This document shows positions 1-11,776 of a DNA stretch of 64,000 bases, piece by piece. Both the position numbers and the translations under genes were made by a program. The notes beneath the pieces are model-generated. The model saw only the letters and a list, made by a program, of their open reading frames with translations. It made no database searches and was not told where the DNA came from. Positions within the stretch are counted from its first letter, which is position 1. Each line of letters begins with the position of its first letter. The stretch is from Staphylotrichum longicolle (taxonomy: Eukaryota > Ascomycota > Sordariomycetes > Sordariales > Chaetomiaceae): positions 3,172,468 through 3,236,467 of the forward strand of contig JAHCVI010000005.1 of NCBI GenBank assembly GCA_019096155.1, in the 5' to 3' direction.

Positions 1-2524
1 CGGGCCGCTGGCTTGTTCAGTGACTTCGGGCCGCCGCGTCTCTGGCTGAGTTCTCGGAGGATTTCTCCGAAGGGCGATGCTGGCAGTGAATCTCCGGTCC
101 TACGCGGTCATGACTGATCCGATTCCGTGCTCGGGGTTCTGGAAGGCAAAGGCAGGAATCTGCCACGGGGACGATCATGCTCACGTCCTTACTAACGGCG
201 GCCGTTGGGTCGGCGACATGTTCCATGTCCCACCTCACGGTCTCATGCGGTCTGTGCCTGCATTGCAGCAGGCCCTGCACTTGCGAACACACGACGCCGC
301 AGAACCAAGTTCAAGCGCAGGCGAATTGCATGCGGCACAGTGCGCCAGAGAGCAGGGTCGAGGGGCACCGGACAGGGACCCCGCCCGCCGGATTGCGCTC
401 CGCGCTGCGAAGCAAATCAGAGAGCAGCGTTGGAGAGGGCGTCCGCCCCGGTGAGGACGCCATGACAGGATCAAGTTGCAGCATGTGCGTTCGCGGGGCT
501 GAGATCGAAGCGAGCCGTTTGCTGCAGCCTCATCTCGCGCGAACCCACGGCTGCCCGCCCATGCAAGGTCTCGGCTGCTCGGGGCAAGATGTCGACGGCC
601 AGAGATTGCATCGAATATCGGTACTGTGTCCCATGTACTGTGTTGGGCCGTCCGTCTCGAGGCGGTCCAGCTGCCAACACGACAGACGTTGCAGCAGCCG
701 CATCCTGAACCCCGGAAAAGGCGATCACCCGTCCTGGCCCCCAACGATTTGCGGAATCGGCCGCACGGCCAGCGGATGCAGAGGTCTCCCGGTTCCTGTC
801 GCACCGTGTCAGGACGAGCTGGCGCCGCCCGCGGCACGATGTGGCTACTTGAGACGGCACTGCAGCACTCCGGGGCGGAGCTCCGATCGTCTCTCTTGTT
901 GGTCTGAAAAAGCCAGTTTCTCTCCGGAGGCTGGATCGAGTTCGCAGGTTCATGGTTGACGGCAGCGGGGATGCTTGGAGTGGAACAGTTCGTGGGGTCG
1001 AGCCAGGGCTTGAAAAAAGGGCCCTTGCGTGGACAGGGGTCCCACAAGCGGTTGTGCGCTGAGTGGGTGATGCTGCACCCGGGGAGCGGCACAGTCTGCA
1101 ATTGGAAGCCGCAAAATTAGGGGTGTTCATCAACACTCGACACATGCCTCGAGTGTGCATCAGAGGGGACAAGCTTCTGCTCGCTCTTTTCTTTTTTGCC
1201 TCCCTGGCCCCTCCTGCGGCGGTCCGTCTGTTGGTTTTGGCGCTCGACTCAGCCCGCGTGCATTGCATCGTGCCATTGTCCAATTCGAGCCCCCCGCCAA
1301 GGCCCCATCGACTGGCTGGGATGTCATCCGTTTGCCGTTTGCTGGGTTCCTGCTGGGTTCTTGTGCTGGACCTGGACACACAGCTGCTCTGCTCTTGCGC
1401 CGCTGCCGGTTGAAGTCCGTGGCCTCGACCCTCGACCCTCGATCCGGACTGTCACAGCGCTCATCTAACTACTGTACCCTGCGTGCATAATTAAGCTCTC
1501 GAGGAACCCCCAACGTTAATCTGGTACCGCTTCATAAGAAGTGGCTCCCCAGGCCTGCCCATCTCTCTTTTCTATTTTAAAACTTGTTGGAGCTTCTTCT
1601 GTACGAGCCGAGTACGGATCAACATTAAGGTTTGCTGGACTTCGATTGGCGCGCCGTCCCCAGCTCCTGCTCCCGATTCCCGAAAGTACCTCTCTACCTT
1701 ACCACAGATCCCCCCTCAGTCCCCAACCGGCTTCTCTCCGCCTGCGGGGTTCCAGTTGTCAAACTCAAGGTCAAGGTCTTTTTCGCATCCACAGTCGGGA
1801 CCCGCCGCACCAGCACTCATCAGGATAGTAAAAGCCCTCCTCTTCGCATTTTGTCGACGCGTCCTTGGTCGTTTGATATCGCCCCCCCCTCACACTGCCC
1901 ACTGCCCTCACACCCAAGCTTTCGTTTTCGAGCCGCGTCGCTGGTCTTCTGTGTCCCGGTCGTTCTTGTGCCCTGCTTTCTGCACGACCGCCCATTGGAG
2001 CTCGGCAGTGCGTCTCTTCGGCTGCATCCCATCTGCATCTGCATCGGCGTTGCTGCGTTTCTGCGCCATCACCAGGAGAAGACGCCACCGCTCGGAAAAA
2101 GCAGATTAAACTTGCGACGCTCCATCCCGTGGCGTCAACTAGCCGCCAACTCACCATCGCTTTGGGCACGCCTGCATCTCCGTGGGTCGCATCGCATCCA
2201 AGCTGCCGGTAAATACCGTCGCCTGTCGCTGTCGCCTGCCGTCTGTCGCCTGTCGCTTGTCGAGCGAGGGGAGAGAGGGGAGAAAAAAAGAGAGAGAAAT
2301 CTACTCGGTACAAATTTGCCTGCCGCCTGCGACATTGCTTGATTCTGAAACCCACCTTACCTTTGCCGACTTGCTCGCTCTTTGCCGTTTCGCACTTTCG
2401 AGCTTTCACTTTCGAGCTTCGCACCTCGCACCTCGCACCGCGTTGCCGTTTCCGTTCGCATCACGCATCACATAGCACTCACCACGGTCGAGTTCACTGA
2501 CGGCAACCATAAATAAAAAAAAAA
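1..2524. other. Upstream region of pyr4, no gene recognised
   Basis: I see no exon with recognisable domains on either strand; the long frames here overlap each other on both strands without family motifs. From about 1830 to 2520 the + strand is pyrimidine-rich, as in long fungal 5' leaders, and 2218-2262 contains an irregular run of CTGTCGC/CTGCCGT-type units. The last 15 bases before the pyr4 start codon are an A/T run. Confidence 0.5.
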
Positions 2525-3673
2525 ATGGCGGACCGCCATGCCACTCTAGCTCTGCCCTTCGCCGAGCGGGCGAAGACGGCGACCCACCCGCTCACTCGCT
2601 ACCTGTTCCGCCTGATGGACCTCAAGGCCTCCAACCTCTGCCTCAGCGCCGACGTGACCACGGCCCGCGAGCTGCTGGCGCTGGCGGACAAGGTCGGCCC
2701 GTCCATCGTGGTGCTCAAGACGCACTACGACCTGATCTCGGGCTGGGACTACAACCCGCAGACGGGCACCGGCGCCAAGCTGGCCGTGCTCGCCCGCAAG
2801 CACGGCTTCCTCATCTTTGAGGACCGCAAGTTTGTCGACATTGGCAAGACGGTGCAGATGCAGTACACGGCCGGCACCGCCCGCATCGTCGAGTGGGCGC
2901 ACATCACCAACGCCAACATCGACGCCGGCAAGGACATGGTGCGCGCCCTGGCCGAGGCCGCCGCCAAGTGGAAGGAGCGCATCAACTACGAGGTCAAGAC
3001 GTCGGTCACGGTCGGCACGCCCGTGTCGGACCGCTTCGACGACGCCGAGGAGCCCGAGCAGCAGCCCCGCCAGGGCGACGAAAAAGGTGAGCGCCGGCTC
3101 GAGGCCAACGACCAGAACCAGAGCAGACGAGACAGCAAAGACGTTGACGGCCGGAAAGGGAGCATCGTCTCCGTCACCACCGTGACGCAGTCGTTCGAGC
3201 CGGCCGACTCGCCCCGCCTGTCCAAGACGAACGAGCAGGGCGGCGACGACGCCGTCTTCCCGGGCATCGAGGAGGCCCCCGTCGACCGCGGCCTGCTGCT
3301 GCTGGCCCAGATGTCGTCCAAGGGCTGCCTCATGACCCGCGACTACACCGACGCCTGCGTCGAGGCCGCCCGCGAGCACAAGTCCTTCGTCATGGGCTAC
3401 GTCGCCCAGGAGTCGCTCAACTCGGCCCCGGACGACAACTTTATCCACATGACCCCGGGCTGCAAGCTGCCGCCGCCAGGCGAGGAGGAGAACGGCCAGG
3501 TCGCCGGCGACGGCCTCGGCCAGCAGTACAACACGCCGAGCAAGCTCATCGGCGTGTGCGGCACCGACATTGTCATTGTCGGCCGCGGCATCATCTCCGC
3601 CGACGACCCGCCCTCCGAGGCCGAGCGCTACAGGAGGAAAGCCTGGAAGGCGTACCTGGCCCGCTTGGCGTAG
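2525..3673 (+). CDS. pyr4: Orotidine 5'-phosphate decarboxylase
   Basis: A single intronless exon of 382 residues. The enzyme decarboxylates OMP to UMP, the last step of de novo pyrimidine synthesis, in the cytosol. Seen directly: the N-terminal half carries the substrate-binding SADVTT (Asp43) and VVLKTH (Lys65) motifs and the catalytic signature [10 protein letters not shown] with Asp100, Lys102 and Asp105. The C-terminal part has the phosphate-binding end, with DIVIVGRGI near residue 350. Residues about 168-245 are a low-complexity, charged insert (rich in E, Q, R, D, S). Such an insert is known in sordariomycete homologues and absent from the roughly 265-residue yeast enzyme. The start follows a run of A residues and is the only sensible ATG. 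Classic selectable-marker locus (pyr-4/pyrG/URA3). Confidence 0.97.
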   Translation: MADRHATLALPFAERAKTATHPLTRYLFRLMDLKASNLCLSADVTTARELLALADKVGPSIVVLKTHYDLISGWDYNPQTGTGAKLAVLARKHGFLIFEDRKFVDIGKTVQMQYTAGTARIVEWAHITNANIDAGKDMVRALAEAAAKWKERINYEVKTSVTVGTPVSDRFDDAEEPEQQPRQGDEKGERRLEANDQNQSRRDSKDVDGRKGSIVSVTTVTQSFEPADSPRLSKTNEQGGDDAVFPGIEEAPVDRGLLLLAQMSSKGCLMTRDYTDACVEAAREHKSFVMGYVAQESLNSAPDDNFIHMTPGCKLPPPGEEENGQVAGDGLGQQYNTPSKLIGVCGTDIVIVGRGIISADDPPSEAERYRRKAWKAYLARLA

Positions 3674-4504
3674 AGAGAGAGTGAGAGAGTAGGGGAAAAG
3701 AAGGGGGATATCTTTCTGGTTTGTTGTGTGCCAGCTCATGCTTTTGATGATGAAATCCAGGGCGAGCAAAAAGGGTAAAAGGAAAATGCGACAAAAATGT
3801 GGAAATAGGAAGGGAGGTTCGGGCGAAAATTGCCGTGAGAGCGTTTTATGCAAAGTACTATTTTTCGAAAGGGGACGATTTGGCCAAGGGGCCAGAATCT
3901 AGGGGGGTTCTCGGGAGGGCGGGGGCGTTTTTGCTGGACAATAGACTTTGAGAAATGATGGGATGTCTTCCTGCTGTGCAATCTTGGACCGAACAGATCT
4001 TCGGTGGAACAAGGGCTTTTGTGTGTGGGCGGTTGCAGACTCCATCTTTATATACAAGGATTTTTTTATCCTTTAAGGCCTCGCGTGCTCTGTACCCGAC
4101 GGCAAAGTCAGCACGGGGGGTTTGTTCTCGATCGCTGCTGACATGCGGCCCGGAGGGAGCCGCACCTTGTCTTAACAGGCCCGGTGTTAACGGACAAGGG
4201 GGGCGGAAGGGGGAGCGCACCCGTGGCCTGGAGTTAACGGCGCTACCGGGACGGCGGCGCGGGAACGCCAAATGCTTGGCGACATGGGATCGCTGTCCAT
4301 TCTGGGAAGCGAGGATGCTGACCAATCCTTTCTCGACATCATCACCAGGAACAAGGAAGGGCATGTGCATCCTTCGGCGGAGTTTGGCCCGAGCATGACT
4401 GGAGGAGTCTCGAAGTCTCGAGTCTGCTCTTTGTAAACTGACCGCTTTCTACTTCTCAAACATCGGTCTTGTGTGATTCTGCCGGGCTTTGGTTGGTTCG
4501 TTCC
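3674..4504. other. pyr4 terminator and promoter of the Zn2Cys6 gene
   Basis: Intergenic. The first 100 bases after the pyr4 stop are purine-rich and presumably hold the polyadenylation region. No further gene is seen. An in-frame ATG at 4469 lies 12 codons upstream of the preferred regulator start. Confidence 0.5.
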
Positions 4505-7500
4505 ATGTCGGACGCATCCATGTCCTCGACCAGTCCCGAAGACGGGGCGCCCGGCGCCGGCCCGGACTGGGGCGATAACTCTAAAACAAAGGAGGGAGCC
4601 CGGCCGCCGCCCCGCAAGCGGAGGAGGATAGTCATCTCGTGCACCGAGTGCCACCGGCGGAAGCAAAAGGTGCGCCACCCATGCCCACTTCCCCCCCTCA
4701 GGATAAGGGGTCATGCTGACGGACTCGCCCAGTGCGACCGCAAGTTCCCCTGCACGAACTGCGTCTCGCGCAGCAAGGAGGACGCATGCCAGTACGAGAC
4801 GGGCGCCCCAACGGCCAAGAAGCACGGCCGGCTGGCCACGGGCCCGGCGTTGTTGTCCCCTGAGGAGGGCGCTGCCGCCGCCACCACCACCAAGGCGCGC
4901 GGCGAGGGGGGCGCCGCTGAGCTTGTCACCGCCACCTCCTCTTCCTCCTCCGCCCTTCCCACTAATGTAGCCACCTTTGCGGGTTACTCCCACGCCGGCG
5001 CGAACAACACGCTCAACTTTCTGCACCGCATCGAGACGGCCACCACACCCGCGGAGGACGGCGTTGCAGGGACTGCCGCGTCGGCGACTTCTGTGCAGTC
5101 GACAGATCCGCCCGCGACGCGTGATCGCTACCGCGGTCTCATTCGGCGTATGTTGATCTGCTGTTTGCTTTCTTCGGTGTGCTTGTTATCCCCCCTTGAT
5201 CACCTCACTTCTGTTATTCTGTTACAGCCTTCCCTTCCCTCCCCCTTTCCTCTCCCAGCTTCCTCTCTCTGCACATTCTTTTTCTCTCCCATCCTCTTTC
5301 CATCTCCTTCTGTTCCCGCCGTTTTCCGCCCTCTCTCCTCTTTTCCTCCCCCCTTTCCCCCCATCTCAACCCCCAAGCCACCATCCCAAAACCGAAACAA
5401 GTTTCCCTAACGGAAGCACAAAAAGAACTCCCCCGCGCCCCCCTCATCACCGCCCTCGCCGCCATCTACTTCCGCGACTTCAACTGGCACTACGCCGTCC
5501 TCGACCACGACATCTTCCACGCCCAGCTCGGCAAGTGGTACTCGCTGCCCCTCGCCGGGCTCCTCCTCACCCACGGCCCCGGCGCGCTGGGCCGGGAGAT
5601 GGCCGCGTTCCCCGCCGTCGTGTTCCAGCTGTGTGCCGTGGCGCTCTTGACGCTCGACGATTGTCCCGGTCAGGAGGGTTCTTCCGAGAACGGTGGAGAT
5701 GGAGATGGAGACGGGGAGGGGCTGGATAGGGGCATGTTTGAGAGCCTCAAGTACGCGGGGGGCATGACGTTTGAGGATCTGGCGAGGGAGTACAGCGAGT
5801 GCGGGGTGGAGGTGGCGCAGGTGCTGGGCAAGAGGGGGATGGGGTTGAATACGGTCGTGGCGGGGTGGGTGAGGGGCGGGTGGTTGAAGTACGTGGGGTT
5901 GGTGACCGAGTCGGTAGGTTTGCGTCTATCTCTGAGGAGAGTGAGGGGATGGCTGATGAGTACCTTGTGTTTCAGTGGCACGCCATCGGCTCGGCGATAC
6001 GGGACGCGCAGGAGATTGGGATGCACCGCGACAGCCTGGACCCCAAACCCGCCGGGGAGGGCGCCGAGGCGGCGCTGGAGAACCAGTGGGAGGTGCAGCG
6101 GCGCAGGAAGGTGTGGATGACGCTGGCGCTGTGGGACATCCACATGGCGTGCGTGCTGGGCCGGCCGACGACCATCAACCTCGGCATGGCGCCGCCCTCG
6201 CTGCCCGTCGATGCCCCCGACCCAAAGGACCGCGCCCGGACGCCGGTGCTGCCGAGGAGGGAGGACGACCCGCCGACGCCGCTGACGCGGGCGCTCTGGG
6301 CGTGCCATCTCATGCGCCCCCTGAAGGACATTCTCGAACTGGAAAAGGAGGGGCCGTGTCCCAAGGACTTTGAGAGGGTGGACCGGGTGCACAACGAGCT
6401 GCTGGAGCTCGACGCCAGGACGCCGGCGTACTTTAGGCTCGAGAATCCCGACACGCGGTTCGATGCGCTGCCCGAGTGCGACTGGCTTACCCTGGCCCGA
6501 GTGATCCTGCCGCAGCTGTCGACGTTTGAGCTGATGGCGCTGCATCGGCCGTACATCTTTACGCGGCCGAAGAGCAGGACAGAGGCATTAAAGGCGAGCT
6601 TGGATATGCTGCACGTACAGAGGCTGCATTTCATGGCGCTCAAGCCGCAGATGTACAAGACGTAGGTGCGTCCTCGGAGTTGTGCCAGGAACTCTACTGA
6701 CAACAAGGGCCAGATTCACGCTGTTCTTTGGCACCTTTGACGCTATCGTGCTCATGGCGTCCATCTACATCCTCTTCCCCAAGGAACACCCCGACCTGGT
6801 GCGGAACGCACTCCAGCACTTCCACTGGGCCGTCGAGCGCTTCGAGGCCATGTCGGCCCGCAACTCCCTCGCAAAGGCCGCCCTGGGCGTCCTGCACGCC
6901 ATCTACCTGCGGCTGAAGCGATCGTTGGGTATCTCAAGCCAAGTTGCTCAGCGCATGTTGGTGTCTGGATCGTCATCAACAAGCCCGGCAAGCGGAGCTG
7001 GCAGCGGCAGCAGCCTCCATTCTCTCCGGAAAGGCTCCAGCACCGCGGCCTCAAGCTTCAACCAGTCCCCGACAACAAGCTCAAAAGCAAGCATAGGCGC
7101 AGCCGTGCTCTCCATGACAGAAGACGAGCTCTCCCCGGCGCAGCACGCGCAGATCCCAGGGACCAGATACCCGCCTCCTCCAAGCAGCAGCGCCACGCTG
7201 ACTTCGGCCTCGTCCGGCCCCACGCCCGAGTTCAACTTCAACCTCGATCCGGAACTCTTCCCCGCGGATCCCGACACCGGCGGCGGCGCGTTTGACTGGA
7301 ACCCGCCAAGCGACTTTGACTGGTCCAGCCTCCAGCCCATCTATGCCACGAGCGATCTCGTGTATCACGACCTCGTCGGGACGGGGCCGAGGGTGGATAG
7401 GGGGGCTGGTCCCGCCTGGGGCTATCCGAGCCCGCAACAGCAGCAGCAGCAGCATGGCTATGGATTAAGTGCAGGCATGGGTGCGGACGGTGTAGGGCAA

Positions 7501-7635
7501 AAGGGAGGGATAGGCATGGGGATGACCTGTGCTGCGGCGGGCGAGGAGGAGAGGCTGCCCGGGTTTTGTCAGTTTGGCGGGGACTTTGCGGGGGATAGTG
7601 TCTGGAGTCTGTTGAACCAGTATACCCCCTTTTGA
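4505..7635 (+). CDS. Zn(II)2Cys6 transcription factor
   Basis: Rebuilt from five exons: 4505-4669, 4733-5147, 5402-5913, 5976-6661 and 6714-7635, giving 899 residues. All junctions are GT-AG and in phase. The DNA-binding cluster reads CTECHRRKQK then CDRKFPCTNC and a final Cys in KEDAC, six Cys in all, and becomes contiguous only after intron 1 is removed. It is preceded by a basic PPRKRRRI stretch that could be a nuclear localisation signal. The middle part (GSAIRDAQEIGMHRD, then VLGRPTTINLG) is the fungal-specific transcription factor domain. The C-terminus is rich in S, P, G and Q and ends in an acidic/aromatic stretch (FDWNPPSDFDWSSL) of activation-domain type. The target pathway cannot be read from the sequence; its position next to pyr4 suggests nothing specific. 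The start at 4505 is preferred over 4469 because it opens directly on the acidic SMSDAS leader; this choice is uncertain. Confidence 0.88.
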
Positions 7636-8641
7636 GGGCTGAGCAGCTCAGGGGTAAAGGGGTTAATTTGGTTACACCGAACAACAGACCCTTGTTCGAG
7701 TCAGCAAGCAGGGGACTGGGGTAAGCAAGGGCAAAGAATCCCGGTGGAAGCCAGAAAGCAACAGCTCTTTCAAGGTAGAGTCTGGAAGATCTAGGAGCAA
7801 AACAACTGCCTACAACTCCCAGCGGTGGATGATGGTCAACAACGGTGAACAACTGCTAGCAATACCCTTGAGAGCCGCGACTCTCCACGTACGTTGTTCA
7901 ATGCTTGATCCCTACCCTTTTCCGCGCAATACAAAGTACTTCGTGACGGGTGATCATACCAGCTCCAATTACCGCACCAAACCGTTTGCTTTCTCGTTGA
8001 GTCGCGGCCTTGAGTAGTTATGCCACGGTAGAGCCTGTTTGATATTCTAAAAATAGTACATCCAAACCAGCCTCGTAGGTCATAACTGTGGCTTGGGAGC
8101 CATAGCCTAGCCCGGAGGTCACCTCCGAAACACAGTGTCGTCACGGGGGATATTGCAGAAGTGATCGGAAGGCTGAAGGCAAGCTCGAGATGGATATACG
8201 AGGTCTGGGGCTGCACCTGACGAACGAAATGCGTATTCTCAAGGGGAAGTTCAACAAGTTGTTGACAGATGGATTACGTACTGGCTCCTGAATCGAGATC
8301 GACTACAGCAATACGATGTAGTAGCCAGAGTGAGGACTGGCAGCCTTGCGCAGCCGCCTCGCGCAGCCGCCGCCAACATCTATTTATAACATTCATTCAT
8401 CGGACTCGTAACAGCTGCCTCACTCTTCAGACTGCCTAGGTAGACGCAGAAAGAAGAAGGCACATGTCTCTAGTCTCAAGCTGTTTGCAGTCTATATACC
8501 GTCCCTCAGACGCTGTAACAACCGAGATTGCGGGAGTGTCACACTGCGCAGCAGACCTGCCTCTTGTTTATAGTGTTCCAATCTAGCTTTCTGACGTTCA
8601 GTACTTCCTTTCTCCTCCATCGACAGCCAGACGACCACAAG
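7636..8641. other. Intergenic region upstream of the subtilase
   Basis: No coding exon recognised. A TATTTATAA element at about 8382-8390 lies roughly 255 bases upstream of the subtilase start and may be its TATA box. Confidence 0.4.
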
Positions 8642-10830
8642 ATGGCAATCATCACAATCAACGGCAACTCCCTTGACCCAAACGCGCCGACCCTCCGGAC
8701 ATTCAACCTCGTCAGCGAGACGGCCAAGGGGTCGAAGTACATTCTGATACAGACGAACAGTCCGTTAACCAAAGAGATCAAACAAGAGCTCAAGAACAAA
8801 AAGGTCAAGATTCACGAAAAGGTATCAGAGGACACGTACCTCTGCGGGTATGAGCCAGACGTACGACTCCTCAAGTAACACGACCAAAATGCACACTAAA
8901 GTTGACCCTTTCCAAGGACCTGTCCGAGATCCGAGCTCTCCCCTACGTTACCTACGCAAACATCTATCAGCCACATTTTGTGATTGAGTCCCGCCTCAAG
9001 GGCGTCCCTGCGGCGTCGTCGGCTACCGCTCCGCTCCTCCCTGCACCGGCGCGAACCGGCAGCCCCGTGACGGTCGACGTAGAGTTTCACAAGGATGTGT
9101 CCGAGACGCCCGAGCTGATCAAGAGCCTTGCGGAGGCGGCGCGTCTGGATCCGGACGAACTGAAGACGGACGGCTACAAAGCCCGAATCACGGTGCAGCG
9201 CCGCTACCTTGCCGACGTGGCTGAGCTCGATCCGGTCAAGAGCATCAACCAAGTGCACCCGGTGAAGCTGCACAACAATGTCGCCCGTGGCATCCTGGGT
9301 CTTGCAGGAGCCGTGGTTCCAGGCACCGCCAACACCCCGTACGAGGGCGAAGGGCAGCTCGTGGGCGTCGCCGACACTGGATTCGACCAAGGCTCCCGCA
9401 CCCCGGGCAGGGTGCACGCTGCCTTTACCACCAACGGAGCCGCGCGTGTCAGGGCGCTGTACGCCCTCGGTCGCCCGAACAACGCGTCGGACCCCGAGGG
9501 CCACGGCACCCACGTCTGCGGATCGGTCCTCGGGGACGGCACATACCGCTCCACGGGAGAACGCATTCAAGGCACCGCGCCCAAGGCCACACTGGTCATG
9601 CAGTCGGTGCTTGACCGGAGAGGCAGGCTCGGCGGCATCCCCTCCGACCTACGAACCCTATTTGCCCCCCCGTACGACGAACACGACGTCCGCATTCACA
9701 CCAACAGCTGGGGGGCGGCACCCGACCCCTTCTACCAGATCGAGTACAACGACTCGTCCAAGGCCATCGATGACTTTGTCGACACGCACCGAGGTATGGT
9801 GATTCTCTTTGCGGCCGGCAACGACGGCATGGACACGGCGCCCCGCGACGGCATCGTGGACCGCTCGCAGGTCGGCGCCGAGGCGGCAGCCAAGAACTGC
9901 ATCTCTGTCGGCGCGTCCGAGTCGTTCCGCCCGGACATCGACCTCCGCTACTCCAGCTTCGGCTTCCCCAAGGAGCCGCTGCTCTCCGACGAGGTCGCCA
10001 ACAACCCCCAGGGCATGGTGGCCTTCTCCTCGCGCGGCCCGACGCGCGAGGGCCGCATCAAGCCCGACGTGGTCGCCCCGGGCTCGTGCATCCTCTCGAC
10101 GCGCAGCGCCCGCGCGCCCCTCAACACCGACTGGGGCTCCAGCTCCAGCGACGGCGACCCGACCTACATGCACCTCGGCGGCACGTCGATGGCGTGCCCG
10201 CTCGTGGCCGGGTGCTGCGCCGTGCTGCGCGAGACGCTCGTCCGGCACGGTTTAACAACACCCAGCGCGGCACTCGTCAAGGCCCTGCTCATCAACGGCG
10301 CCGTCGAGCTGCCCGGGCAGTACGTCCCCAGCGAGGCCGGCGCGAGCCCCAACAACTCGAGCGCTGGGGGCCGCGTCCACGTCGCCAACAGCATCGTCAT
10401 CGGCAGCGCCACGCCGGAGAGCAAGGGCGTGGTCATGACTGACGACAAGTCGGCCGGCTTCCGGGACGAGGCCGAGCCGCTCGACACGACCGACGTGTTT
10501 GAGTTTGCGATCCCCATCCCCGCGGCGGGACATACCCTAAAAGTCACGCTGGTCTGGACGGACCCGGCCGGCGCCGCGCTGCAGAACGATCTAGACCTGG
10601 TGGTCGTCGCGACCGGCGGCGGCGGAGGCGGCAGGCGGGTCGAGCGCCACGGCAACCAGGGGGCCAACGAGTTTGCGGTGGGCGCGAGCCGGCCGTTCGA
10701 CCGCAACAACAACGTGGAGCAGATCGTCTGGGGGGGGATTCCGAAGGGGGATGCCGAGGTGAGGGTCAGGGCGCAGAATGTCACGTCGCTGGAGGGGCAG
10801 ACGTTCGCGCTGGCTTGGAAGGTGTTTTAG
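8642..10830 (+). CDS. KP-43-like subtilisin (S8) protease, no signal peptide
   Basis: Two exons, 8642-8860 and 8917-10830, joined in phase 0 over a 56-nt GT-AG intron, give 710 residues. Catalytic triad seen: Asp226 in GVADTGFD, His269 in GHGTHVCGS and Ser497 in GGTSMACPL. FAAGNDG carries the oxyanion Asn, and SSRGPTREGRIKPDVVAPG is the block before the serine. A C-terminal jelly-roll-like domain contains LVWTDPAGAALQNDLDLVV, the hallmark of the bacterial KP-43/alkaline protease group. The first 140 residues look like a propeptide-type alpha/beta unit, but there is no hydrophobic signal peptide, so the enzyme may act inside the cell. That differs from the secreted proteinase K-type subtilases common in fungi. 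Family assignment is secure; cellular role unknown. Bacterial-type architecture raises the possibility of old transfer. Confidence 0.9.
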
Positions 10831-11776
10831 GTGAGCGAGCCGCCTTGGACCAAAAGGTCGGCCTTCACGCTGTGACCTTTATCTTGGAAGCTGAGCGTGG
10901 TAGGAAGAGACTTTTGTTCTCTTTTCCTTTCACTAAGAAAAACGAGGTCGGTGGGACAAACAGCGCTAGGAAAGGGGGGTGAAGAAGAACGAAAGGGTGA
11001 GGGAAAATGGGTAGACTGGAGAAAGCAGGTATTCTTAAAACCAAGAAAAAAAGGACAAGAAAAAAGCCGAAAGGAAAGAACTGATAAAAATGAAAAATGC
11101 CAAAAAGGGAGGGCGAAAGAGCCGAAAACCGAGGACTACTTCCCCTGACATTTTGATGTACAAGGTCGATTTGCTGCCGAGCCATACCGTAAACAACAAA
11201 GAAAAAAGGAACTGAGTGCCCATTTCTATTTTCCGCCTTCTTCTGGCTGTAAGGAGCGTGGGTGAGAGACCACTGTGATGTGGAGCCGTTTCTCACATTC
11301 CATCCGCTCTATACAAGCAAGTGCTTTCCGCCAGGGACAGTCGACTTGTGACTTCAGGCAACTCAACTCCCCTTAGTTGATGCATTATATGAACCACGTT
11401 TCCTCTGTTCTCTAACACATACGACCATACCTACCAGAGAACTTGGGATCCCGTCCGCTCTCCCTTAAATAAGCTGGTAAGGGCCAGACTAGTAGTTGGG
11501 TCGGTGACGACCAGCGAATCCCTGGTGTTGTATGTTTTTTTCTCTCTCTTTTTGAGCATGAACAAAGGCTGTATCATGGTTGTGTACTAAATCACAGTAT
11601 GCCTACGTACATCGGGGTGCGAGTTTCTCGCTGGCGGAATCCAACGATTGGTTGGCACTCGTTTCTCCAAAAGGACCCTGCATGAACGTTCCCTAGCATT
11701 CCAACAAACCTCATCTTACAAACTCTTCGCGAATCGTCTACGGTCAAGAACGGCGTACCGTGACGCCTTGACATTG
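10831..11776. other. Intergenic, A/G-rich
   Basis: 3' flank of the subtilase with long A/G-rich runs (about 10975-11140) on the + strand. No protein family or RNA gene is visible. Confidence 0.4.

Noticed and set aside
177..1490. Several 90-300 codon frames at the left edge
   Set aside because: Overlap on both strands, Cys/Arg/Ser-biased, no motifs; typical of GC-rich non-coding DNA.
2546..3853. 435-codon open frame on the minus strand over pyr4
   Set aside because: Antisense shadow of a GC-rich coding exon; valine/glycine/leucine-biased, no family motifs.
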